DNA from: Pseudomonas protegens
GTDB taxonomy: Bacteria; Pseudomonadota; Gammaproteobacteria; Pseudomonadales; Pseudomonadaceae
Reading direction: 5' to 3'
DNA: 64,000 nucleotides
NCBI RefSeq assembly: GCF_013407925.2
Contig: NZ_CP060201.1
Location: 5,069,001 to 5,133,000, forward strand
The notes below the pieces were generated by a model. The model had not been told where the DNA came from, made no database searches, and saw only the letters and a list, made by a program, of their open reading frames with translations. Positions within the stretch are counted from its first letter, which is position 1, and every line of letters begins with the position of its first letter. The position numbers were made by a program, and so were the translations under genes. Shown here in pieces: positions 22,247 through 32,104 of the stretch.

Positions 22247-22909
22247 CTAGGTTCGAATCAAATAGCCGCTGGCGGCCAGTAATTGACCATCCAGTAAAGC
22301 ACCCTGATCGCTGAGCATCAGCCGACCTTCGGCAAACCAGCGTACAGCCATGGGGTAAATCCGGTGTTCCTGGATGTGCACTCGCTGCGCCAGGCTTTGC
22401 GGCGAGTCGTGCAACTCTACCGGGATCACAGCCTGTACGACCAGTGGCCCGCCATCGAGTTCCTCGGTGACGAAGTGCACACTGCAGCCGTGCTCAGTAT
22501 CCCCGGCCTCCAGCGCCCGCTGGTGAGTATGTAACCCTTTGTATTTGGGCAGCAGCGAGGGATGGATATTCAGCAGTCGGCCCTGGTAGTGACGAACGAA
22601 TCCGGCGCTGAGGATGCGCATGAATCCGGCCAGTACCACCAGTTTCGGTTGGAAGGTGTCGATCAGCTCGATCAACCCCTGATCGAAGGCCTCGCGGCCT
22701 TCGAAAGCGGTGTGATCGAGGAAGCGGGTCGGGATGCCCGCTTCCTGGGCACGCTGCAGCCCGTAGGCGTCGGCGCGGTTGGAGATCACGGCAGCGATGC
22801 GCACCGGACTGTCGTCGGTGCGCGCGTTGTCGATCAGGGCTTGCAGGTTACTGCCGGTGCCGGACAGCAGCACCACAACATCACAGGTCGGCGACATCCG
22901 CTCTTGCAT
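22247..22909 (-). CDS. purN: Phosphoribosylglycinamide formyltransferase (PurN)
   Basis: PurN transfers a formyl group from 10-formyltetrahydrofolate to GAR in the third step of purine synthesis. The 220-residue protein shows VVLLSGTGSNLQALID (phosphate-binding loop), the folate-site block GRLLNIHPSLLPKYKGLHTHQRAL with catalytic Asn and His, and GCSVHFVTEELDGGPLV with the catalytic Asp. I take the ATG at 22909, which overlaps the purM stop as TGATG; an ATG 12 bases later is an alternative. Confidence 0.93.
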   Translation of the reverse strand: MQERMSPTCDVVVLLSGTGSNLQALIDNARTDDSPVRIAAVISNRADAYGLQRAQEAGIPTRFLDHTAFEGREAFDQGLIELIDTFQPKLVVLAGFMRILSAGFVRHYQGRLLNIHPSLLPKYKGLHTHQRALEAGDTEHGCSVHFVTEELDGGPLVVQAVIPVELHDSPQSLAQRVHIQEHRIYPMAVRWFAEGRLMLSDQGALLDGQLLAASGYLIRT

Positions 22910-23967
22910 CAGTGAGCCTTGAGGTTCTTCAGCTCGACCTGGGCCGCGCCTTCGGCTGCGGTGGCGATCTGGCCGATGACCCAAGGCTGCTCGCCCGCTG
23001 CACGCAGGACGTTCAGGGCATTTTCAACCTGATCCTGGGCCACGCAGATGACCATGCCCACGCCGCAGTTCAGGACGCGGTGCATTTCGTGCTCGTCGAC
23101 ATTGCCTTGCTCTTGCAGCCAGTCGAAGACCGCCGGGCGCTTCCAGCTTGCCACGTCGACCACGGCCTGGGCGCCTTTTGGCAGCACGCGCGGGATGTTG
23201 TCCAGCAGGCCGCCGCCAGTGATGTGGGCCATGGCCTTGACGGCGCCGGTGTCCTTGATCAGCTTCAGCAGCGGCTTGACGTAGATGCGGGTCGGGGCCA
23301 TCAGCAGCTCGGTCAGCGGCTTGCCGTCCAGCTGGATGTTTTCGATGTCGGCACCGGCGACTTCGATGATCTTGCGGATCAGCGAGTAGCCGTTGGAGTG
23401 CGGGCCGGACGATGGCAGGGCGATCAGTGCGTCACCGGTGGCGACTTTCGAGCCGTCGATGATTTCGGCCTTTTCCACGACGCCGACGCAGAAGCCGGCC
23501 AGGTCGTAGTCTTCGCCTTCGTACATGCCGGGCATTTCAGCGGTTTCGCCGCCGACCAGGGAGCAGCCGGACAGTTCGCAGCCGGCACCGATGCCGGTGA
23601 CCACCTGGGCTGCGGTATCGACGTTGAGCTTGCCGGTGGCGTAGTAGTCGAGGAAGAACAGCGGCTCGGCGCCGCAGACCACCAGGTCGTTGACGCACAT
23701 GGCTACCAGGTCGATGCCGATGCTGTCGTGCTTGTTCAGGTTCAGGGCCAGGCGCAGCTTGGTGCCGACGCCGTCGGTGCCGGAAACCAGTACAGGTTGC
23801 TTGTAGCCGGCCGGGATTTCGCAGAGGGCGCCGAAACCGCCCAGGCCGCCCATGACTTCCGGGCGCGCAGTGCGCTTGGCGACGCTCTTGATGCGTTCGA
23901 CCAATGCTTCACCGGCGTCGATGTCTACACCGGCGTCTTTGTAGCTCAGGGAGGGTTGCTTGCTCAT
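22909..23967 (-). CDS. purM: Phosphoribosylformylglycinamidine cyclo-ligase (PurM)
   Basis: PurM closes the imidazole ring to give AIR in purine synthesis. The 352-residue protein shows [20 protein letters not shown], the ATP-binding [14 protein letters not shown] and [11 protein letters not shown] blocks, and [16 protein letters not shown], all family signatures. The ATG at 23967 ([11 protein letters not shown]) gives the standard length; the frame is open further but that part is not PurM. It is coupled to purN. Confidence 0.95.
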   Translation of the reverse strand: MSKQPSLSYKDAGVDIDAGEALVERIKSVAKRTARPEVMGGLGGFGALCEIPAGYKQPVLVSGTDGVGTKLRLALNLNKHDSIGIDLVAMCVNDLVVCGAEPLFFLDYYATGKLNVDTAAQVVTGIGAGCELSGCSLVGGETAEMPGMYEGEDYDLAGFCVGVVEKAEIIDGSKVATGDALIALPSSGPHSNGYSLIRKIIEVAGADIENIQLDGKPLTELLMAPTRIYVKPLLKLIKDTGAVKAMAHITGGGLLDNIPRVLPKGAQAVVDVASWKRPAVFDWLQEQGNVDEHEMHRVLNCGVGMVICVAQDQVENALNVLRAAGEQPWVIGQIATAAEGAAQVELKNLKAH

Positions 23968-24337
23968 GATCCAGGCCTTTAGGGGGGATTCAGGGGTATC
24001 GACCGAACCAGAGAGCCTGCCCGAGCACTGGGAAAGTGTTTCAGGGTGCCCAGCTGGTGCCGGTCTGCGAAGGCGCGCGATTTTATCAGGCTTGTGGGGC
24101 AGCGGCCATCCTCGGGCCGACGGGTAGAGGCATATCCGCCTAAAAAAACCGCGATTGGCCGTGTTGGTGGTCCTGCCCATGCCTGTATAAGGTATAGCGC
24201 TCAAGTGGCTATCGTTATGACAGCGTGAAAACAGTCGGGCGACGGGTGAATGTTTTACCGGGGCTTGTGGTCACAGCCTTGCTCGCAGTGGTTCTTGCGC
24301 GCTGTTTCAATCGTTTTTTTGTCGTCGGGAATCTTCC
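23968..24337. promoter_or_regulatory. Divergent promoter region of purM and the DUF2066 gene
   Basis: This 370-bp gap separates two divergent genes and must hold both promoters. I see no convincing inverted repeat for a purine repressor and no structured leader, and the short open frames in it lack start signals. Confidence 0.5.
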
Positions 24338-25378
24338 ATGCGTCTGGGTCAATTTCTGTTTGTGGGCTGTTTGTCATTGGTCAGCCTGGCGAGTCATGCC
24401 GAAACCCTCAATGGCCTGTATCAAGTGCGCGAGCCGGTGAGCAGCCAGTCGCCCGAGGAGCGCGACCAGGCCACGCAGCGTGCCCTGGAGACCCTGGTGC
24501 TGCGCCTGACCGGCGATGCCAAGGCGGCTCAGGGCGCGGGGCTGGCGGCAATCCGCAAGGATCCGCAGCAGATCATCAGCCAGTACGGCTATGACGCCGG
24601 TCCGCCGGAAAGCCTGCAAGTGGACTTTGATCCGGTCAGCACCGATCGCGCGTTGCGCCAGGCGGGCCTGCCGTTGTGGGGCAGCAACCGGCCATCGATC
24701 CTGGGCTGGTGGTTGAGCGACTCCACTGAGGGCTCGAGCCTGGTCGGTGACGGTCAGGCCAGTGCCGCGCCTCTGCGGCGTGCGGCGCAGCATCGAGGTC
24801 TGCCGCTGCGCCTGCCTCTGGGCGATCTGGATGAGCAGATCGTTGCCACGGCGCCCAACCTTGAAGGCGCCGACCCGGCTCCTTTGCGCCAGGCGTCGGA
24901 GCGTTACGGCGCCGATGCGCTGTTGGCGGTGCATGCCCGTGAAGAGGGCGGGCAATGGCAGGCCAAGTGGCGTTTGTGGCTGGGCGATCAGAAAGAGCAG
25001 GGCACTGTTCAGGGCGCGGATACGGCGGCCCTGGCCGATGGCGTGCTGCTGGCGGTGAGTCAGCGTCTGGCGCCGCGTTTCGTCACGCGCCCTGGAGCCT
25101 CCAGCGAGCAATTGCTCGAAGTGCAGGGCATGACCCTGGAGCACTACGCGGCGCTGGGGCATCTGTTGGAGCCTTTCGGTGCGCAGATTCAGAGCATCGA
25201 CGGTGATCGCGTCATCTATCGGGTCAACGGCAGTGCGGAGCAACTGCGGGCGCAGCTATCCCTGGCCAGGCTGCAGGAAATTCCTGCGGGCGAGGCGCCG
25301 GCCCCTGTGCCGGGGGCTGAAGGTGCGGCGCCGGCGGTGGCTGCGCCGCAGGCCGCGCAATTGCGTTTTCGCTGGTAG
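24338..25378 (+). CDS. DUF2066 domain-containing exported protein
   Basis: A 346-residue protein with an N-terminal signal peptide (cleavage near ASHA, residue 21) and a DUF2066 domain (LYQVREPVSSQSPEERDQA at the start). The last 40 residues are Ala/Pro/Gly-rich. In Pseudomonas this gene conventionally lies between purM and an AI-2E-type permease and hda, as here. Function is unknown; the domain is predicted periplasmic. Confidence 0.82.
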   Translation: MRLGQFLFVGCLSLVSLASHAETLNGLYQVREPVSSQSPEERDQATQRALETLVLRLTGDAKAAQGAGLAAIRKDPQQIISQYGYDAGPPESLQVDFDPVSTDRALRQAGLPLWGSNRPSILGWWLSDSTEGSSLVGDGQASAAPLRRAAQHRGLPLRLPLGDLDEQIVATAPNLEGADPAPLRQASERYGADALLAVHAREEGGQWQAKWRLWLGDQKEQGTVQGADTAALADGVLLAVSQRLAPRFVTRPGASSEQLLEVQGMTLEHYAALGHLLEPFGAQIQSIDGDRVIYRVNGSAEQLRAQLSLARLQEIPAGEAPAPVPGAEGAAPAVAAPQAAQLRFRW

Positions 25379-25416
25379 CAGATGGGTTTCCTTCTATATA
25401 GAAGCTGGAGTGGTTT

Positions 25417-26490
25417 ATGGCTGATACGCGTCGTTGGGTCTGGTTGGGGGGCGTGCTCCTGGTCTGTGGGTTCGTCTATCTGCTGCATCCGATCCTCAGT
25501 CCGTTCCTGGTGGCGCTGTTGCTGGCGTATCTGTTCGACCCGCTGGTGGATCGCCTGGAGACGTGGGGGCTGTCGCGCACCTGGGGCGTGGTGGCGGTGT
25601 TTGCCTTGTTCACGCTGATCATCATGACCCTGTTGCTGGTCCTGGTGCCGATGCTGGCCAAGCAGTTGCTGCGCCTCTACGAGCTGGCGCCGCAGATGCT
25701 CGATTGGGTGCAGCACACCGCCATGCCTTGGGTGCAGGCCCGCTTGGGGTTGGCGGATGGCTTCTGGAAATTCGACAAGGTCAAGGCTGCGATCAGCGAG
25801 CACATGGGCCAGACCACTGACATTGTTGGCGTGGTGCTGAGCCAGGCCACGGCGTCTGGGCTGGCGCTGATCGGTTGGCTGGCCAACCTGGTGCTGATTC
25901 CGGTGGTCAGCTTCTATCTGTTGCGGGACTGGGACCTGATGATGGCCAAGATCCGCAGCCTGTTGCCGCGTAATCGCGAAGAGCGGGTGGTGTCCCTGGC
26001 GGGAGAATGCCATGAGGTGCTGGGGGCGTTTGTCCGTGGGCAGTTGCTGGTGATGCTGGCCCTGGGAATGATCTACGCGGCGGGGCTGATGCTGGTGGGG
26101 CTTGAGTTGGGGCTGTTGATCGGCCTGATTGCCGGCTTGGCAGCGATAGTGCCGTACATGGGCTTTGTCATAGGGATTGGCGCGGCGCTGATCGCCGGCC
26201 TGTTCCAGTTCGGCGGCGACCTGTACCCCATGATCGGCATCGTTGCAGTGTTCATGGTGGGGCAGGCGCTGGAGGGGATGGTGCTGACGCCGCTGTTGGT
26301 GGGCGACCGTATTGGTCTGCATCCGGTGGCGGTGATCTTCGCCATTCTCGCTGGTGGTGAGCTGTTCGGTTTTACCGGGGTGCTGTTGGCCTTGCCAGTG
26401 GCCGCGGTGATCATGGTGCTGGTGCGTCACATGCACGATCTGTACAAGGATTCAGACCTCTACAGCGGTGCCGAAGACCATGATCTGTAG
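25417..26490 (+). CDS. AI-2E family transporter (PerM-like permease)
   Basis: A 357-residue inner-membrane protein with about eight helices arranged as in the AI-2E/PerM family: two N-terminal helices with PFLVALLLAYLFDPLVDRLE, a long amphipathic stretch (residues 85-150), then LIPVVSFYLLRDWD and the C-terminal set with IAGLAAIVPYMGF and GDRIGLHPVAVIFA. Members export signals or ions; the substrate here is not known. The gene lies 38 bp after the DUF2066 gene and upstream of hda. Confidence 0.85.
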   Translation: MADTRRWVWLGGVLLVCGFVYLLHPILSPFLVALLLAYLFDPLVDRLETWGLSRTWGVVAVFALFTLIIMTLLLVLVPMLAKQLLRLYELAPQMLDWVQHTAMPWVQARLGLADGFWKFDKVKAAISEHMGQTTDIVGVVLSQATASGLALIGWLANLVLIPVVSFYLLRDWDLMMAKIRSLLPRNREERVVSLAGECHEVLGAFVRGQLLVMLALGMIYAAGLMLVGLELGLLIGLIAGLAAIVPYMGFVIGIGAALIAGLFQFGGDLYPMIGIVAVFMVGQALEGMVLTPLLVGDRIGLHPVAVIFAILAGGELFGFTGVLLALPVAAVIMVLVRHMHDLYKDSDLYSGAEDHDL

Positions 26491-26718
26491 GTCGGTGGGC
26501 AACGAGTGGCGGCAATGAGCGCCTTGCGGGCGTGCGCTGGCTGGCGTTCATTGGCTGTTGCCGGGGCTGTCAAAATTCGCCCCTGAATACTGTTTTGCTA
26601 ACGCAAACCTTTGATTTTGCTTGTGGTCTGCTGCATTGTGCGCTCGGCGTCACGGGTATAAACTTTGCAAACTTTACACAGAGGCCACTAACGGTTCCTT
26701 TGGAACTGTTCAGTCAGC

Positions 26719-27423
26719 ATGAAACCGATTCAGCTGCCCCTAGGTGTGCGTCTGCGTGACGACGCCACCTTCATCAACTACTACCCAGGCGCCAATGCTG
26801 CTGCACTCGGCTACGTCGAGCGCCTTTGCGAAGCCGACGCTGGCTGGACCGAAAGCCTGATCTATCTCTGGGGCAAGGACGGCGTGGGCCGCACGCATTT
26901 GCTGCAGGCGGCCTGTTTGCGTTTCGAGCAGTTGGGGGAGCCTGCGGTTTATCTGCCGCTGGCGGAGCTGCTGGATCGCGGTATCGAGATTCTCGACAAC
27001 CTGGAACAGTACGAGCTGGTGTGTCTGGATGACTTGCAGGCGGTAGCGGGCAAGGCTGATTGGGAAGAGGCGCTGTTCCATCTGTTCAATCGCTTGCGTG
27101 ACAGTGGCCGGCGTTTGCTGATTGCCGCTTCAACCTCGCCCCGTGAGTTGCCAGTGAAGCTGGCGGATTTGAAGTCTCGACTGACCCTGGCGCTGATTTT
27201 TCAGATGCGCCCGCTCTCCGATGAAGACAAATTGCGTGCCTTGCAACTGCGCGCCTCGCGTCGCGGGCTGCACCTGACCGACGAAGTCGGACATTTTATC
27301 CTCACCCGCGGGACCCGCAGCATGAGTGCTCTGTTCGAGCTGCTCGAACGTCTTGATCAGGCCTCATTGCAAGCTCAGCGCAAGCTGACCATTCCCTTTC
27401 TGAAAGAGACGCTGGGCTGGTAA
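26719..27423 (+). CDS. hda: DnaA regulatory inactivator Hda
   Basis: Hda is a DnaA-like AAA+ protein that, with the DNA-loaded sliding clamp, stimulates DnaA-ATP hydrolysis and prevents re-initiation. The 234-residue protein starts MKPIQLPLGVRLRDDATF, carrying the clamp-binding QLPLGV-type motif at residues 5-10, and has the degenerate Walker A GKDGVGRTHLL (Arg in place of the usual Lys, as in other Hda proteins) and Walker B LVCLDDLQAV. It lacks the DNA-binding domain IV of DnaA, as expected. Confidence 0.93.
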   Translation: MKPIQLPLGVRLRDDATFINYYPGANAAALGYVERLCEADAGWTESLIYLWGKDGVGRTHLLQAACLRFEQLGEPAVYLPLAELLDRGIEILDNLEQYELVCLDDLQAVAGKADWEEALFHLFNRLRDSGRRLLIAASTSPRELPVKLADLKSRLTLALIFQMRPLSDEDKLRALQLRASRRGLHLTDEVGHFILTRGTRSMSALFELLERLDQASLQAQRKLTIPFLKETLGW

Positions 27424-27646
27424 AACCAAGGCCTGCAGCCGTTTTTTTGCCGGCCTTCGGCATATTTCAGGCGTCAGAAATCGCGCCTTTGGAAGGGTTT
27501 CCAAAGACCGTCGGACTTAAATTGGGCTTAAAGCCTTAGATGTACGGAAGAAACTCATAAGTCACATTCTGATCGATTGAATTTGCAAATGAGGGCGATA
27601 GAAGGCATAGTCGCGTCTTCATTTATTTCAAGCCACGGTCGTGCCC

Positions 27647-28267
27647 ATGCTAAATCGCTTCGCACCCCTCGTGCCTCTCGCACTCGTTACCCTGTTGTTT
27701 GGTTGCGCTTCCCACACTCCGGTGTCGCAGCAGCAAACTGCCCAGCAGGCTCAAGTCTCCGTCAAAAGTCAGTCTTCCGCTGTTTACCAGGAAGAGCTGG
27801 CAACTGAAAAGGAACTGGCAGAGTTCTCTGACAGCAAGCCTTACCAGTTGCCAGTTCTGGCTGACAGCATCCTCGAGCGCGGCATGTCCCTGATCGGTAC
27901 CCGCTACCGTTTCGGTGGTACCTCGGAAGCTGGCTTCGATTGCAGTGGTTTCATCGGCTATCTGTTTCGCGAAGAGGCGGGCATGAATCTGCCGCGCTCC
28001 ACTCGCGAAATGATCAACGTCAAGGCCCCTCTGGTGGCGCGCAACAACCTCAAGCCGGGTGATCTGCTGTTCTTCAGCACCAACGGTCGCGGTCGCGTCA
28101 GCCATGCCGGCATCTACCTGGGTGATGATCAGTTCATCCACTCCAGCAGCCGCCGCAGCGGCGGTGTGCGGGTCGACAGCCTGGGTGACAGCTACTGGAG
28201 CAAGACCTTCATCGAAGCCAAGCGCGCGCTCGCCATGGCGCCAACCGTGGTCACTGCACGCAAATAA
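27647..28267 (+). CDS. NlpC/P60-family lipoprotein, first of a tandem pair
   Basis: A 206-residue secreted peptidoglycan hydrolase of the NlpC/P60 family (probable DL-endopeptidase), with a lipobox LFGC (Cys20), a linker, and a catalytic domain with Cys99 in FDCSGFIGYLF and the catalytic histidine in VSHAGIYLGDDQFIHSS. Start chosen at the ATG at 27647 rather than the GTG six bases earlier. A terminator and a closely related gene follow. It should act on stem peptides during wall growth. Confidence 0.87.
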   Translation: MLNRFAPLVPLALVTLLFGCASHTPVSQQQTAQQAQVSVKSQSSAVYQEELATEKELAEFSDSKPYQLPVLADSILERGMSLIGTRYRFGGTSEAGFDCSGFIGYLFREEAGMNLPRSTREMINVKAPLVARNNLKPGDLLFFSTNGRGRVSHAGIYLGDDQFIHSSSRRSGGVRVDSLGDSYWSKTFIEAKRALAMAPTVVTARK

Positions 28268-28349
28268 GCGGATAGTTTGTAGGGCGAAGTTAAAGTCTTA
28301 CTTGAAGTTTGGCGCGTAGACGCTAGAATCCTGATCTATTGTTGAAACT

Positions 28350-28382
28350 AACCGCGTAAGCCCTGCTTACGCGGTTTTGTTT
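28350..28382 (+). terminator. Rho-independent terminator between the NlpC/P60 genes
   Basis: A perfect 11-bp stem AACCGCGTAAG / CTTACGCGGTT with a 5-base loop is followed by TTGTTTT. The two NlpC/P60 genes are therefore probably separate transcripts. Confidence 0.85.
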
Positions 28383-28432
28383 TCAGTACCAACGGCAGAG
28401 AAAGCCGCATCCCGATCAGGATTGTTCAGCTT

Positions 28433-28966
28433 ATGTCGACCTCGGCCCGATTTGCCCTAATTGCCCTCGCCGCGCTGCTCAGTGCTTGCGCCAGCCGTAC
28501 CCCGCCACCTGCGCCTGTGGTACGTGCACCGGTTTTCAACGCCTCCCAGGCTTTTTCTCCCGTCGCTGAAGATGTGCTGTTCCGCGCCTTGGGTCTGGTC
28601 GGCACGCCTTATCGTTGGGGCGGCAATACTCCAGACTCCGGGTTCGATTGCAGCGGCCTGATCGGCTACGTCTACCGTGACGCCGCGGGTATCTCCCTGC
28701 CACGGTCGACCCGGGAAATGATCGGCATGCAGGCGCCGGACGTGGGCAAGAATGCCTTGCAAACCGGTGATCTGATCTTCTTCGCCACCAATGGCGGCTC
28801 ACAGGTCAGTCACGCCGGGATCTATGTCGGTGAGGGGCGTTTTGTCCATGCCCCGGCCACCGGCGGTACGGTGAAGCTCGACAGCCTGTCCAAGGCCTAT
28901 TGGCAGAAAGCCTATCTGAGCGCCAAGCGCGTGCTGCAGCCGGAACATCTGGCGCACAATCCATAA
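28433..28966 (+). CDS. NlpC/P60-family lipoprotein, second of a tandem pair
   Basis: A 177-residue lipoprotein (lipobox LSAC, Cys19) with an NlpC/P60 domain: Cys73 in FDCSGLIGYVYRDAAG and the catalytic histidine in VSHAGIYVGEGRFVHAP. It shares the NLPRSTREMI-type segment (here SLPRSTREMIG) with its upstream neighbour, so the pair arose by duplication, but its pre-catalytic linker is shorter. A probable murein endopeptidase of the outer membrane. Distance to the following methyltransferase is 22 bases. Confidence 0.87.
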   Translation: MSTSARFALIALAALLSACASRTPPPAPVVRAPVFNASQAFSPVAEDVLFRALGLVGTPYRWGGNTPDSGFDCSGLIGYVYRDAAGISLPRSTREMIGMQAPDVGKNALQTGDLIFFATNGGSQVSHAGIYVGEGRFVHAPATGGTVKLDSLSKAYWQKAYLSAKRVLQPEHLAHNP

Positions 28967-28988
28967 TTCAACGCTGCTCGAGGTGCTT

Positions 28989-29651
28989 GTGACTGCGCGT
29001 TCGCTCAACCTCGACGATGCCCTGTATCACTACCTGCTGGATGTATCCCTGCGTGAAACGCCGCTGTTGCGACGTCTGCGGGATGAAACCCAGGCCCTGC
29101 CCACTGCCCGTTGGCAGGTGGCGCCGGAACAGGGGCAGTTTCTTGCGCTACTGATCCAGTTGACCGCTGCTCGCCAGGTGCTGGAAGTGGGAACCTTCAC
29201 CGGTTACAGCGCCTTGTGCATGGCTCAGGCCCTTCCTGCAGACGGCTCGTTGATCTGTTGCGACCTGCCCGGCGACTACAACGCTACGGCCCGCCGTTAC
29301 TGGCAGGAGGCAGGTGTTGAGCGGCGCATTGACCTGCGCCTGGCTCCAGCGCTGCAAACCCTGGCTGACCTGGAGCGGGCTGGCCGGCTCGAATCTTTCG
29401 ACCTGATCTTCATCGATGCCGATAAAGCCAACTACCCGGCCTATCTGGAGTCCGCGTTGCGTCTGTTGCGAGTCGGAGGCCTGGCGGTATTCGACAACAC
29501 CTTGTGGAGCGGGCGTGTGCTGGAGGTGAATCCTGCCAGCGCAGATACCCGAGCCATCCAGGCGCTCAACCGGGCCTTGAGGGATGACTCGCGCATCGAC
29601 CTGTCGCTGCTGCCCCTGGGGGACGGTTTGACCCTGTGCCGCAAGCGCTGA
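28989..29651 (+). CDS. SAM-dependent O-methyltransferase (caffeoyl-CoA OMT type)
   Basis: A 220-residue class I methyltransferase of the O-methyltransferase family 3. Visible are VLEVGTFTGYSALCMAQAL (SAM loop), the acidic residue in ICCDLPGD, and the metal-binding FDLIFIDADKANYPAYL. The start is a GTG at 28989 with GAGG five bases upstream; a GTG six bases earlier overlaps that site. Substrate unknown, often a catechol or small phenol. Its stop and that of the next gene are nearly adjacent and convergent. Confidence 0.85.
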   Translation: MTARSLNLDDALYHYLLDVSLRETPLLRRLRDETQALPTARWQVAPEQGQFLALLIQLTAARQVLEVGTFTGYSALCMAQALPADGSLICCDLPGDYNATARRYWQEAGVERRIDLRLAPALQTLADLERAGRLESFDLIFIDADKANYPAYLESALRLLRVGGLAVFDNTLWSGRVLEVNPASADTRAIQALNRALRDDSRIDLSLLPLGDGLTLCRKR

Positions 29652-29652
29652 A

Positions 29653-30972
29653 TCAGGGCGCTTTGGCGGCCGATACCCGCCAGACCTTGTTGCCGACGTC
29701 ATCGGCCACCAGCAAGTCGCCTTGCTGGTCGATCACTACGCCAACCGGGCGTCCATAGGCCTTTTCATCGGCGCTGAGAAAGCCGCTGAGCACGTCCACG
29801 GGCGGACCCTGGGGCTTGCCGGCACTGAAGGGGACGAAGATGACTTTGTAGCCGCTATGGGGCTTGCGGTTCCACGAGCCATGCTGGCCGATGAACGCGC
29901 CCTCGGTGAACGGTGCCGGGAGCTTGCTGCCCTGGGCGAAGGTCAGTCCCAAAGAGGCGGTGTGCGGGCCAACCGCGTAGTCCGGGGCGATGGCCTTGCT
30001 CACCAGATCGAGGTTCTGCGGTTTGACCCGCACATCCACATGCTGCCCGTAGTAGCTGAAGGGCCAGCCGTAGAAGGCGCCGTCCTTGACCGAGGTGATG
30101 TAGTCCGGCACCAGGTCGCTGCCGATCTCGTCGCGCTCGTTCACCGCGGTCCACAGCGCCCCGCTGACCGGCTCCCAGGCCAGGCCGTTGGGATTGCGCA
30201 AGCCGGTGGCGAACAGGCGATGCTGCCCGCTGCTCCGATCCACCTCCCAGATCGCGGCGCGGCCTTGTTCCTGGTCCAGGCCATTTTCCCCGACGTTGCT
30301 GTTGGAGCCGACGGTGACGTAGAGCTTGCTCCCGTCCGGGCTGGCGATGACGTTCTTGGTCCAGTGATGATTGAGCGTGCCGCCGGGCAGATCGACGACC
30401 TTGGTGCCGGTCGCGCTGATCCGCGTGTCGCCGTTCTGGTAAGGAAAGCGCAGCAGCTTGTCGGTGTCCGCCACATACAGGTCATTGCCGACCAGGGTCA
30501 TGCCGAACGGCGAGTTCAGGTTGTCCAGAAACACGCTGCGGGTTTCGGCCACGCCATCGTGATCCTGATCCCTTAGCAGGGTAATGCGGTTGGCGCTGGG
30601 CACGGCAGCGCCGGCGCGGCCCATGATCTTTCCGGCGATCCAGCCGCGAATGCCCTGATTGTCGTCGGGTTTGGGCGGTGCGTTGGTTTCCGCCACCAGT
30701 ACGTCGCCGTTGGGCAGGACATAGAGCCAGCGTGGATGATCGAGGTCTTCGGCGAAGGCATTGACCTGGGTGCCGGCTGCCGCCAATGGCTGGGTGCCCT
30801 TGGGCCAGCCAATCGCTGGGGCGATGTTCACCGTGGGGATCAGCGTCGGATTGGGCTCCGGCAGCTTGGGGCTGGGGCCGGTGCCGTCGGAAACTTGCAG
30901 GCTGGAGGTTTCGCCGCAGGCCGTAAGGCCGGCGGCGATGGCGATAAGCAAAGCGAGTCGAGACTTGAGCAT
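29653..30972 (-). CDS. Sorbosone dehydrogenase-like beta-propeller lipoprotein
   Basis: A 439-residue exported lipoprotein (lipobox LTAC, Cys19) with a six-bladed beta-propeller of the soluble glucose/sorbosone dehydrogenase family: [55 protein letters not shown] and the [14 protein letters not shown] segment. Relatives use PQQ to oxidise sugars or aldehydes in the periplasm, but no PQQ genes are near and the cofactor is unproven. Probably monocistronic. Confidence 0.82.
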   Translation of the reverse strand: MLKSRLALLIAIAAGLTACGETSSLQVSDGTGPSPKLPEPNPTLIPTVNIAPAIGWPKGTQPLAAAGTQVNAFAEDLDHPRWLYVLPNGDVLVAETNAPPKPDDNQGIRGWIAGKIMGRAGAAVPSANRITLLRDQDHDGVAETRSVFLDNLNSPFGMTLVGNDLYVADTDKLLRFPYQNGDTRISATGTKVVDLPGGTLNHHWTKNVIASPDGSKLYVTVGSNSNVGENGLDQEQGRAAIWEVDRSSGQHRLFATGLRNPNGLAWEPVSGALWTAVNERDEIGSDLVPDYITSVKDGAFYGWPFSYYGQHVDVRVKPQNLDLVSKAIAPDYAVGPHTASLGLTFAQGSKLPAPFTEGAFIGQHGSWNRKPHSGYKVIFVPFSAGKPQGPPVDVLSGFLSADEKAYGRPVGVVIDQQGDLLVADDVGNKVWRVSAAKAP

Positions 30973-31042
30973 GCTGATTTCCCTATGAGTGCACGGACGT
31001 CCTAGTCATAGAGGAGCATAGCCGGCGTATGGTTCCGCCTGA

Positions 31043-31624
31043 TCAGCGGGCTTCCTTGAACAGTACCGCGACCCCGGGATGGTAGTGGCCGGCTTCGTTG
31101 TGCAACTTGCGATAGGCGTAGGGAAAGTACCAGGCCACCGCGCAGCAGTGTTCCTTTTGCAGCTCGTCGAGCATGTCCTGGAGTTCTTCCGGGGTGGCGC
31201 TGTGCTGGGCCTTTTGCGGGCTGACGAACAGGCAGCCGAGCCGCAGGTCGCTGGGGTAGCTGATTGTTCTCGCGTCACTGGCAATGTCGAGCAGGGCCTG
31301 GGTCAGGCGCAGGCCGTTGACCTGGGGCCAGCGCTGGGTGGCCTGAATGTAGGCGCGCTCTTCCCGGGTGGCCAGGTACAGATCGGTGCGCGCGTTGCGG
31401 GCGCCTGCCTCCTGCTGTTTTTTGCTGGGGCTGTGTTCGAGGCTGACCATTTCCGCCATCCAGGCGGCGGCGGAAAGCAAACCCAGGTTGGCTTGTTCGT
31501 CGAACCAGTAAGGGGTTTCGCCATCGCCACGAACAGCGTTGTAGCGGTCAATGCAATCAAACCAGCGTTCCAGCATCGGGCGCAGGAATTCCAGCTTGGG
31601 ATTGCTGATGATCATGCCTTGCAT
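31043..31624 (-). CDS. Conserved hypothetical protein
   Basis: A 193-residue soluble protein without signal peptide or membrane segment. I do not recognise a domain. It is rich in aromatic residues and begins MQGMIISNPKLEFLRPMLERW, with AGGA upstream of the ATG at 31624. Related hypothetical proteins are common in pseudomonads. It stands alone, divergent from the cobalamin operon. Confidence 0.6.
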   Translation of the reverse strand: MQGMIISNPKLEFLRPMLERWFDCIDRYNAVRGDGETPYWFDEQANLGLLSAAAWMAEMVSLEHSPSKKQQEAGARNARTDLYLATREERAYIQATQRWPQVNGLRLTQALLDIASDARTISYPSDLRLGCLFVSPQKAQHSATPEELQDMLDELQKEHCCAVAWYFPYAYRKLHNEAGHYHPGVAVLFKEAR

Positions 31625-31808
31625 CGGGATCCGTCCTTGTTGTTGTCTGGTGGTGGGTGGGCTGAAATATGGCTATTTGATATCAATGTGCTCAGTGTGG
31701 CACAAGATTGGCGTCAGTTTGTTGATGCGGTGCAGTTTTGTGTGTCGCGCGCCGGCTGGCTTTAATTGACGCTCCACCCCCAACCCTCTAACCTTCGCGA
31801 CTTGTTTC

Positions 31809-32012
31809 AGGTGCTCTGTGGCCGCGGGTCGACAGAGTGAAACAGGGAAGCCGGTCAGGGCCTGTGCCAGCAATGGACATGGCTACGATTCCGGCGCTGC
31901 CCCCGCAACGGTAGATGAGTCAAGGCTGCGCCAGATGCCACTGTGTCCACGACATGGGAAGGCGCGCAGTCCGGCAGCAATGCCCCTCATGAGCCCGGAG
32001 ACCGGCCTGATC
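31809..32012 (+). promoter_or_regulatory. Cobalamin (B12) riboswitch
   Basis: The leader of the cob operon carries the core B12 riboswitch elements in order: the GGGAAGCCGGT segment near 31845-31855, the B12 box GCTGCCCCCGCAACGGTA around 31897-31914, the GGGAAGG segment near 31957-31963, and the closing GAGCCCGGAGACCGGCCT at 31991-32008. It should bind adenosylcobalamin and shut down cobO and the genes behind it when the vitamin is plentiful. It fills most of the 480-bp gap ahead of cobO; 31625-31808 holds the promoter region and no gene. Confidence 0.93.
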
Positions 32013-32104
32013 CATCCAACGGCATCACGGTGGGCGATGCCAGGCTTGCGCCGTCTATTCCTTTTCCTGCCCGCCGTTCCCCAGCCCCAACGGAGAGCTG
32101 CCCC

